In this document: positions 55,871-64,000 of the stretch, piece by piece
How positions within the stretch are numbered: the first letter of the stretch is position 1
How the letters are laid out: the number at the start of each line of letters is the position of its first letter
Assembly: GCA_037176725.1 (NCBI GenBank)
Contig: JAZBRS010000049.1
Span: 13,844,001 to 13,908,000, forward strand
Reading direction: 5' to 3'
DNA from: Posidonia oceanica
Lineage: Eukaryota; Streptophyta; Magnoliopsida; Alismatales; Posidoniaceae
Length of the DNA: 64,000 bases
The notes under the pieces: generated by a model
What the model was told of the DNA's origin: nothing
Database searches by the model: none
What the model saw: the letters and a program-made list of their open reading frames with translations, nothing else
Program-made: the position numbers and the translations under genes

Positions 55871-57090
55871 CATACCACTAAGACCACTGCTTTGCTCGCT
55901 TTTCTGTGGCTACTCCGCTTAGGTTTTGCACCTCCTTTGCCTTGGTTTGTGCTCTGTCTTGCTCTGCTTTGCCTCTGTTGCTTGTTTGCTTACTTATTTC
56001 CTTGCTTCTGCTCTTATTTGCCTTACAGCTTACCTGTCTTTACTTTCTTTATCTTGCTTACTTATTATTGCTCTATTTCCTGCACAATGCATGTCTACAT
56101 ACTTGTTTGGCAACAATGCATGCTTTTGAATGATAAATGCTTCTTTCACACATTTGCTATGTCACTACACACACACATGCCCTATATATATGTCTTTTGA
56201 CATGATGAATGCTTTTCCTTTCACTATCATGCTCACAAACACTCGCAAATGCCATGCACTTGCCTTTTGCTATGTTGTATGCTGTTTGCTTGCCATATTT
56301 GACTGATTTTCTTCCCTTTCGCACATGCCATGCCTAGGATAGTAGAGACTGTTTGCTCTTCCTGTGGTTAATTAAAAATGGCAAGTAAAAAGAACTTCTA
56401 GGAGCAACTAGAGACTTCAAACAATCCTGCACCCCCTTGGTCTAATAAAATGCGCAAGATAAAAAACTTTAAGCATTCGCATAAGCATCATATAGGGCAT
56501 GCATTCTTCTCATCTGAGTCTACCTACTAGTTTGCGAAGGATGGTCCCGACCCCTTGTTCCACTGCTTTTGGCGTGGGTCAAGTCAGTCGGTCTGTCCCT
56601 CCTTTATCCAAGGGTCGTGTCGGTGTAGTGGAGTGTACTGCCCACGCTTTGGCGGGGTCAGGGCCACCAACGCACCACCCTGTTATTTCCTCAGCTTTGG
56701 CTAGGAGTTCGACAGGGAGCCTACTTTTCTGACCTGAGTCGGTGACCCGTACACCTGGGGATATCCGAAGTAGACCGCCTACTATGATACACTAGATAGG
56801 TGAGGGGGGCATACTAGAAAGCATGCATATCATTCATGCCATCTAACTTAACTCATTTGCATCTGTCTTTCAGTCTCTAATCCCTGTTTGCCTCTGTTTG
56901 TGTCAGCAGTGATCGGTAAGCGAGTTCCCCTTGCTGGAGCTTGAGTACCGTCCCTTTCGGGCACCCTTGTTGCGACCTTGTTTGCGACCATTCCCCTTCT
57001 GAGCTATCCGCCTTTGCGATGATAGCTCCTATTAGGAATCACTGTTTGCATACCCATCGCAGCCCTGTTCTCACGCGCTCTAGGTCAGCA
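55871..57090 (+). other. E6 leader
   Basis: Non-coding. Near 55910 it holds TGGCTACTCCGCTTAGG, which matches the second, internal PBS-like arm of E1 and not its true PBS. The conserved leader block is at 56505-56830. Open frames in it (for example around 56499-56732) are not conserved in E1 or E4. Confidence 0.72.
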
Positions 57091-59880
57091 ATGGCCTAGT
57101 ATGTCAGTGAGCCTATCTTCACTCCTATCACGGAGGGTGTTTCCGCTCCGACCACTCTGGTTGCTCCTTCTGCCCCTCTTGTTCCCCCTCTAGGATCTCA
57201 GTATGTCCCGGGACAGTGGCAAGCATCTCTTCCTCCGGATCTGGTTGCCGAGTCTATCTTGATGACCGTTACTCGCGTTTTGGAGACGCCATTATCCCCT
57301 CCTTCCCAGGGATACGTCGCCTTTGACATCCCTCCTACCGCTGCTGCAACTTTTGCTATAGCGCCTACTCCTCCCGGACAGTCTGTGTCCGTGCCATTTG
57401 CCTCTCAATCCTCGCCGGCACTGCACTTCAGTGTTCCTGCTGACGGAACGCCTGAAGCTCAGTACCAGCACCTGATGGAGCTTGCCCAGAGACTACAGGG
57501 CATGGCTCTATCGGTTCGTCCCTCATGTGCTCCTGTCGCTCTTGAGGTTCCTTTGAGGCCAGTTCCTACATTTCATGCATCCACCACCACACCTCCGCCT
57601 CGACCATCGTCTCAACTGCTCACGGTTCCGACGATGGGGGCCCGGTCACCGCCTCCTTCTGCACAGCACTTAGCACAGCATGCTCCTCTTCCCCCTGGTG
57701 GTCAGTCCTTTGGGCTGGTTGGAGCCCAGTACTCCACTGGCTCGCTGTCTGGCACCCCGCCTGTCTAGCAACTGGTGCTCCAGCATCCTACCCCTCCCGC
57801 GGCACAGCATGTCTTCTACCCTCCTCCCTTGCATCAGGCCCAGAACCCTGCATTCATCCCTGCATACACAGTTACCCAGCACGGATACGCCGGCCATCCC
57901 GTTGCTCCACCAGGCGACACTATGGTAGATCCGGAGGAGCACTTAGGTGCGACCCATTCGGCGTATGTGCTCACTACCCCTGCTGATCCCTCTCTTATGG
58001 CAGCAAATCCAGACCCCATCAACAACCGAATGGACGTCTTGGAGAAGGCACTACGACTAGTGCAAGGTACTGAGCACCAGACCTTCCAATTTCAGGACCT
58101 CTGCTGCTTTCCAGAGGCGGTACTCCCTCCGAAGTTCAAAATCTCGGACTTCAAGAAATACAATGGTAGGGGCTGCCCCGTAGCACACCTGAAGGCGTAT
58201 TGCGGTGATTTCGCTCAGCTTCAGGCTGACGAGAGGTTGCTGATCCGCCTGTTCCAAAAGAGCTTGACCGGGCCGGCACTCAAGTGGTTCACATCGCTTG
58301 ATATGTCAACCATCAAGACTTGGAACGACCTCAGTCAGGCGTTCCTGGAACAGTACTCCTTCAACCTCGATCTAGTCCCAAAGCGGGCGGACTTGATCGC
58401 AATTAAGCAGAATTCCAGCGAGCCGTTCCGGAAGGTACGTCGGCCGCCGGTGCGCCCTTGCTTCACAGGTCCGAGATAGACTCTCTGACAAGGAGTCTAT
58501 TGAGATCGTTATCAAAGGGGCGTAGCCATCTCTTGGAGCTCTGCTTAGCATCCAGCTAGTCACTACTTTTGCAGCACTTATCCGAGCTGGAGCACGCGTG
58601 GAGAGTTCTTTACAAAGTGGCAACTTCCTGGCTCTCTCTGCGTTCGCTAAGCAGGCCCCGATCAGCAGCAACAGTGCCAACAGCAGCGCTTCCAACAACA
58701 ACAGCGGCAGCAGCAACAACCATCCAAAGAAGAAGGACTCGCCGAAAACCGCTGTTGCGTTCGTCGACTCTCCTGCTGTGCCTGTTCACTTGCCATCTCG
58801 GCCTGCCCCAGCTCAGATGGTGTATGCTCCTGCACCTAGGAATCCACCCACACCACAGATCACAACCACCGCTAGACCGATCTACCCTGTCGCACCGATT
58901 CAGCAAGGCTCATACTAGAGGCAAAGAAGGCCACCCACTGAAAAGCAGAAATTCGCCCCACTGGTGGAACCGCTCACGGTCATCTTGCCGAAGGTTGCAT
59001 CGCTCCTGAAGTTCCCGGAGGTTCGACCGCCCCCAAATCCTTTGCCGCATTGGTTTAAGGCGAACCTCTTCTGCAATTTCCATCGAAGCGTTGGGCATTC
59101 GACGGACAATTACTACTCCCTGCGGAACGCTATTCAGGATCTAATCGAATTGGGAACGATTGTGATTGACACGCACGAGGCATCCACTCAAGCACACACA
59201 CATGCATCTCCACATTCAGCTGTTCCCCCTCATTCTGGCATCATCCACCAACCCCTACCAGAACACACTTATCCAGGAAGGGCAGGAACCTCAGGCATTC
59301 ATTCTGTCTTTCATTCTAGGCCTACTACCTCTGTTGTAGACCCTTCTGATCTTATCTCCGATATCTTTGAGCCTTTCCCCATCAATCTCTATCTCGTGGC
59401 AGTTGCCGGCTCCGAATCGGGAGTTCACATGATCCGACCGCGTGCTAGGCCGAAGCGCCCCTTCGCACCTCCTGCTGTGCCTCCTCAGGCTCAACCCCTT
59501 GTACACCTCCTAGCTAGAGCCCAGCTTAGATCCCCTGTCCACCTCTTAGGGTGACCTCAGCTAGAATCCCCCATACATCTTCTAGGTAGACCTCAGTCAG
59601 CCCCTGCCTTCTCACCCCAACAACCTTACCATTTAGATAGACCTCAATACCCAGTAGGTCCCCCTGTAACCCCTCCTGTGCTCGCAGCACGTGCTCCAGT
59701 AGTTATTGATTTAACCCTGGACACCCATCGCGTCCCTTACAGCTATGCCACAGAAATGTGTGCAGAAGTAACGCGATCGGGGAGGGTCTACAGACCCCCA
59801 GCACCAGCCATTAGGTCAAATCACCCTGAATTTGCTATGCCCCCACCCTCTAACCAACCCATAGCAGACTAAATCCCTGC
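57091..59880 (+). pseudogene. gag: E6 gag, with stops and a frameshift
   Basis: ATG at 57091 gives M-A-stop: the third codon is TAG where E1 and E4 have CAG. The frame then runs through a Pro-rich N-terminus, a TAG at 57766 (CAG in E1) and the capsid core from 58135 (FKISDFKKYNGRGCPVAHLK, LIRLFQKSLTGPALKWF). A frameshift near 58437 moves to the second frame; TAG at about 58525 and 58916. The knuckle at 59072-59113 reads CNFHRSVGHSTDNY, the last Cys replaced by Tyr. The tail (IIHQPLPEHT, VVDPSDLISDIFEPFP) aligns with E5. TGA at 59552 and a stop at 59870 follow. Pro-rich 'HLLGRPQ' phrases repeat near 59500-59640. Confidence 0.9.
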
Positions 59881-60868
59881 CCAATCTGTAGCAAGCCAAA
59901 TCCCTGCCCAACCTGTAGCGGCCCAATCTCCTGCCACTACCCCTTTAGAGCTTGCCAAAACAACCCCTCCTGCTGCCAAGAAAAACCAACCCAAAGCAGA
60001 CATAACCTCCCAACTTAAGAAGGTCAAAGCCGATATTTCTATTTGGGACCTAATCCACACCTCTGCTGAACACCGCGAGGCTTTTCTTTGCGTGTTCCAG
60101 GCTGCCCGTGTGTCCCAATCTATTGAGCCTTCAGCCTTGGAAAGCGTGGTAGGGATGATTACAGAGCCCCAGGTCATCTCTTTTACATGTGATGAGCTGC
60201 CTCCAGCAGGGATTAATCACAATCAACCCCTGTTCGTCACAGTTCAGTTCAAAAACTTTTGCATTCCCCTAACACTGGTTGATAACGGGTCAGGCCTTAA
60301 CGTCTGCCCCTTGCGTACTGCAACCAAGCTTGGATTCAAAGCCGAGGACATCACGCCAGCCGTGAAGGGAATGACAGCTTTTGACAACACCCACCATGAT
60401 GCTCTGGAGATCCTAATTATTCCTCTTGCTATTGGCCCGGTCGTTTTCGATGTAGAATTCTATGTCGTCGACTTGAAGCCGAACTTCAATCTCCTGCTTG
60501 GGCACCCTTGGCTCCACAAGCATCAGGTCCTTCCTTCGACCCTCCATTGGATGATAAAGTACCGTCGTGGCGATGATGTCATTGTCGTCATGGCGGAGAA
60601 CTTTGAGAAGGAGCAGATCGAGGCAGTCTCCCCCGTCTCTTCACAAGCTATCCCGTTTTACCCTAAGACTTCCGAAGCCTTGTATCGCGTTAACCGATGC
60701 GAGCCAGTTAACTTCATTCCTGATCTCGAACGTGCCAACTACTTGGCCGTTCACAATAACCCCTTTCGAATGGTCGAAAATGTATATCACAAGTGGGGTT
60801 ACATAAAGGGTACACCGCTTGGGCGTCACGGCCAGGGGATCACAGAGCCGATCGTAGCGGCGGAGTGA
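59881..60868 (+). pseudogene. E6 aspartic protease plus G-patch-like motif
   Basis: Follows gag in the same frame. Repeats of 'IPAQ/VA' lead to WDLIHTSAEHREAFLCVFQAA, then the protease core with LVDNGSGLNVC (Asp codon at 60281) and LLLGHPWLHKH. The G-patch-like stretch GYIKGTPLGRHGQGITEP is at 60797-60850. Ends at a TGA at 60866. Closely matches E5, which has DNGS as well, so that active-site variant is a family trait and not decay. Confidence 0.88.
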
Positions 60869-62370
60869 AGGAAATCTGAAGGCCTCGGTTATGTGCCCAA
60901 GCCCAGCGAAGATCACTGCCTTCAAATGAAGGATCAGGAACCTGCCATCCCCAGAGACCTCACTAACTTCACCAGTGCAGGAGTTCTGGAATCAACTGAT
61001 GATCAAGTCATGGTGCCACAGGAAGATTGGGTCTACATTGAGGACTACTACTCGGATAAGGAGCAATCTGGCACAACAGAGGTAGTCCCAACTGGCAGTA
61101 AGGCTCTGATCAACACGGAAGCGCCCTAGTCAGTTTGTTTGGCTCTTCCTTCAGCTAATACAGTAGACAAATCAGCAGGCTCTATGGCAGAATTGACAAG
61201 CTCTAACATTCCTGCAGCTGCATCCGGATTACAAGCACAGGCAGCAGCAGCAACTCAGAGGTCAGAGACGCTCCTTTTGGCACAATCAAGCAGGCTACCT
61301 GCGGTCGCAGTCGCATCAATACCGCTGTCACTCTCTCTAGAGGGACAGTCAGTCAACTCAGTCAGCAGCGCGACTCGGCTCGCTTCAGCAGCCGCATCAC
61401 CGAGAATGCAGCCGGCGTAGTCTGCTTTACATCCTCGTGCCGCAAAACAGCAACTCTCATGGCAGGACCCCATGGCGTCAGAGGCCGCACTCTCACTGTC
61501 ACCACCAGTTGTAGAGGACCAATTGAGCATCATAGTCTCCCGGCCCTTGAGCCCTCAGAAGAACACCTTTGCCTGCCCTCTAACTGCAACAGTGACCCTA
61601 GCAGCATACCCGTCTGTGGCCCCGCTAACCAGTCTATTTGGATCTCCCATGCCGAAGCTGCCGCTATCAGGCGTGCCCGCAAGCCAGACCATGCAAGTAC
61701 CAAGGGCAGCGATCCATCTTGCAGCCGGGCCAGTGCCGCAGGCCCCTGGTGCCTACTACGTCGACTCACCCTCAGATGAGGAGGAAGGAGTGGCGATAGA
61801 AGCCCAGGTCGATTCATGGATGTCCGACTTAGAGCTACTTTATCAAGAACAGCTCAAGTCGATAGCAGAAGACCTGGCAGAGCATCAAGCCGCAAAAAGG
61901 AAAGGGAAAGCCGTGGCTACGGACCCTCCCCTGCGAGAAGACCATGCCTCTATCATGGTCCTAGAAGAAGATTCAGCAATACCGGACTCCCCTAGACCAG
62001 ATGAGCTCATTACCCTCCAACCAGAAGGCGGGTCTAGGTGGTTTGTGCAACACATGCCTCACTTAGGCAGTGTAGCAAGCAGCAGTACCCAGATCAGCCA
62101 CCAGTCTGGCATACCCTCCACGAGCACATTGGAAGACTCAGAGGAGGAAGCACTAGTAGTCCAAGCAGCAGCAGTAACAGAGCAGAAAGCAGAATCAGCA
62201 ACAAAATTGTCGGCAGCCTCAGTAGCAAAGCCATCAGCAGTATCAATGGCAGAATCAGCAAGGCCCTCAACAGTATCAGCAGAGCACTCAGCAGAATCAA
62301 TCAGGCCAGAGCAAATAGTAGAAGTTGCTGGGACAGAGGTCGCGCACTGAGGCTACAAGAATACTTGAGT
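60869..62370 (+). pseudogene. E6 linker with conserved unassigned block
   Basis: Ala/Ser-rich, about 500 codons, stops at 61127, 61418 and 62348. Conserved with E5: GLGY, ISRDLTNF-like PRDLTNFTSAGVL, WVYIEDYYSDKEQSG (about 61030-61074), and the block 61751-62071 with AYYVD, DLELLYQEQL, KRKGKAVATDP, SIMVLEED, DELITLQPEGGSRWFVQ. At 62170-62340 short 'cagcagtatcag/agcagaatcag' repeats give Ala/Ser runs. No known domain recognised. Confidence 0.75.
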
Positions 62371-63510
62371 AAACGTGACCATCCTGAAGCGTCACCAGGG
62401 CCAAGCAGCAGAACATATACACTCTTTCGACATCACAAATCCTTCTTTTGAGAAAGAGATCCTCTCAGAACTCATCGCTTATGGAGAGGAGGATGATACG
62501 GGCGAGGATGAGACCGACGAACCATTGCCCGAGTTCCGGCCCTACGACGACGACCTAGAAGGCCCCAACCTTCATGTTGAAGAAGAAACAGAGGTTGTCA
62601 ATATCGGCACAGCTAAGGAAATCAGAGAAGTTCGCATCAGTGCCCAGCTGTCCCCCCAGGCTCGAGCAGAGTTCATCGCATTCCTAAAAGAATATGCGGA
62701 TGTCTTCGCCTGGAGTTATGAAGATATGGTTGGCCTTGACGTAGAGATAGTGGTGCACAATCTATCCTGGACCCAGACGCCAAGCCAGTAAAGTAGAAGC
62801 TGAGAAGATGGCGACCGCAGTGGCTGCTCATGATCAAAGAAGAGATCATTAAACAGCACAGAGTCAATTTCCTCAAGGTCGTCCTTTATCATGAGTGGCT
62901 GGCAAACATTGTACCTGTGCCCAAGAAAGATGGCCGCGTCCGGATCTGCATCGACTATAGGGACCTGAACAAGGCGAGTCCCAAGGACGACTTCCCATTG
63001 CCTCACATTGACGTCCTAGTCGACAATACACCGGGCCACAAGATGCTCTCCTTCATGGACGGCTTTTCTGGATACAATCAGATCAAAATGGCAGAAGAAG
63101 ACATGGAAAAGATTTCATTCATCACCCCTTAGGGAGTCTTCTGCTACCAAGTCATGCCGTTTGGACTGAAGAATGCTGGCGCAACCTATCAGAGGGCCAT
63201 GACTGCGCTGTTCCAGGACCTCATGCACCAAGAAATGGAGGTCTATGTAGACGACATGATTGCTAAAATCAAAGAGCCTGAAGATCATCTTGCCTGTCTA
63301 AAGAAGCTCTTTACCCGTCTACGGAAGTACAAGCTGCGCCTAAACCCCAACAAGTGTGTATTTGGGGTGTCATCTGGCAAACTGTTGGGCTACATTGTTA
63401 GCCAAAGGGGGATTGAGGTAGACCTGATGAAGGCAAAAGCCATCGTGGATATGCCACCCCCTCGGACTGAAAAGGAGGTCAGAGGTCTGCTTGGGCATTT
63501 ATAATACATC
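62371..63510 (+). pseudogene. E6 reverse transcriptase, with frameshift and stops
   Basis: From VTILKRHQGQ through EYADVFAWSYEDMVGLDVEI in the second frame; a frame change near 62765 leads to KEEIIKQHRVNFLKVVLYHE, CIDYRDLNKASPKDDFPLPH, LSFMDGFSGYNQI, MPFGLKNAGATYQRAM and the YVDD box at 63244-63255. Stops: TAG near 62795 (Gln in E5), TAG at 63130-63132 in TPWG (Trp), TAA at 63502-63504 (Gln in E5). The Trp stop at TPWG is the same as in E5. Catalytic residues are otherwise present. Confidence 0.94.
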
Positions 63511-64000
63511 AGTCGCTTCATTGCACAGCTTACGCTCATCTGTGAACCTATATTTAAGCTCCTGAAGAAGAATGCGCAGATTCATTAGAGCGAGAGTGTC
63601 AGGCTGCATTTGCCAAGATCAAACAGCTGCTGATTAAGCCTCTTGTCTTGGTTCCCCCCACTCCAGGGAGACCCTTGCTTCTCTACCTTTCTACCATGCA
63701 GCATTCCATGGGCGCCGTCTTGGGCCAACATGACGAATCTGGTAGAAAGGAGCGCGCCATCTACTACCTGAGTAAGAAGTTCAACGAATGCGAAGCCAGG
63801 TATAGTACAATTGAGAAGACCTGCCTGTCCCTCGTTTGGGCTGCACAGAAATTGAGGCACTACATGATGGCATACCCAGTCCAGCTCTTATGCCGGCATG
63901 ATCCAATCAAGTTCCTCTTTCAAAAATCGGCCATGGTAGGCAGATGTGCTAAGTGGCAGGTGCTACTGTCTCAGTACGACATCACCTTTGTCACGCAAAA
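63511..64000 (+). pseudogene. E6 RNase H domain, runs off the window
   Basis: Connection region ISRFIAQLTLICEPIFKLLKK, then a frame change near 63590, and from 63666 GRPLLLYLSTMQHSMGAVLG, IYYLSKKFNECEARYSTIEK, LVWAAQKLRHYMMAYP and QYDITFVTQK to the end. The usual catalytic Asp of the first strand is absent (LYLST). Integrase would follow. Confidence 0.9.

Larger units (their letters stand above)
51979..64000 (+). mobile_element. E6: Tat/Ogre element with gag and pol, right end outside window
   Basis: Order: truncated family-A 5' LTR, leader, gag, protease with G-patch-like motif, linker, RT, RNase H, then the window ends. Integrase, any second RNase H and the 3' LTR would follow. It belongs to the same lineage as E1 (LTR family A, leader, gag start) and, in pol, E5. 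Several stops and at least three frame changes make it defective. It lies in the 3' UTR of E7 in opposite orientation. Confidence 0.93.

Overview
The window is plant nuclear DNA made entirely of nested LTR retrotransposons; I see no host gene, rRNA, tRNA or CRISPR array. The evidence is Ty3/gypsy gag and pol of the Tat/Ogre type, a tRNA-Arg-type primer-binding site, a Ty1/copia gag of the plant UBN2 type, and LTRs of 4.5-5.7 kb. The species cannot be named; a flowering plant rich in retrotransposons is the best guess.

Layout. E1 (1-9334, minus) has its 5' LTR at 4860-9334, leader, a decayed gag and part of the 3' UTR. It sits in the LTR of E2 (9335-14573, minus; only a truncated LTR is visible). 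E2 sits in the leader of E3 (14574-20109, minus; complete 5' LTR 14989-20109). E3 sits in the RNase H region of E5 (minus; gag tail, protease, G-patch-like motif, linker and RT at 20110-24796; LTR remnants at 24808-25410 and 49664-50010). E5's LTR is split by E4 (25411-49663, plus), the only complete Tat element: two giant LTRs, PBS, leader, gag, long 3' UTR, PPT and an almost identical 5-bp target duplication, but no pol. E4's 3' LTR is split by E9 (43354-48972, minus), a copia-type element with only a gag and a perfect CTTTC duplication. E5 lies in the LTR of E7 (50011-51978, minus; LTR and 3' UTR). E6 (51979 to the window end, plus) lies in E7's 3' UTR and carries gag, protease, RT and the start of RNase H. 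The inferred order of insertion is E7, then E5 and E6, then E3 and E4, then E2, E1 and E9.

All Tat reading frames are broken by in-frame stops, mostly TAG where relatives have CAG or TGG, and by frameshifts. E1, E4 and E9 look dependent on proteins supplied by other elements, whereas E5 and E6 descend from pol-bearing relatives.

The most unusual signals are non-coding: an approximately 91-bp periodic array inside the LTRs; a stem-loop kept at one LTR position in five LTR copies; an inverted repeat in the leader resembling a primer-tRNA 3' end fused to a second primer-binding site; covarying hairpins and satellite-like repeats in the 3' UTR; and a conserved unassigned protein block between the G-patch-like motif and RT.
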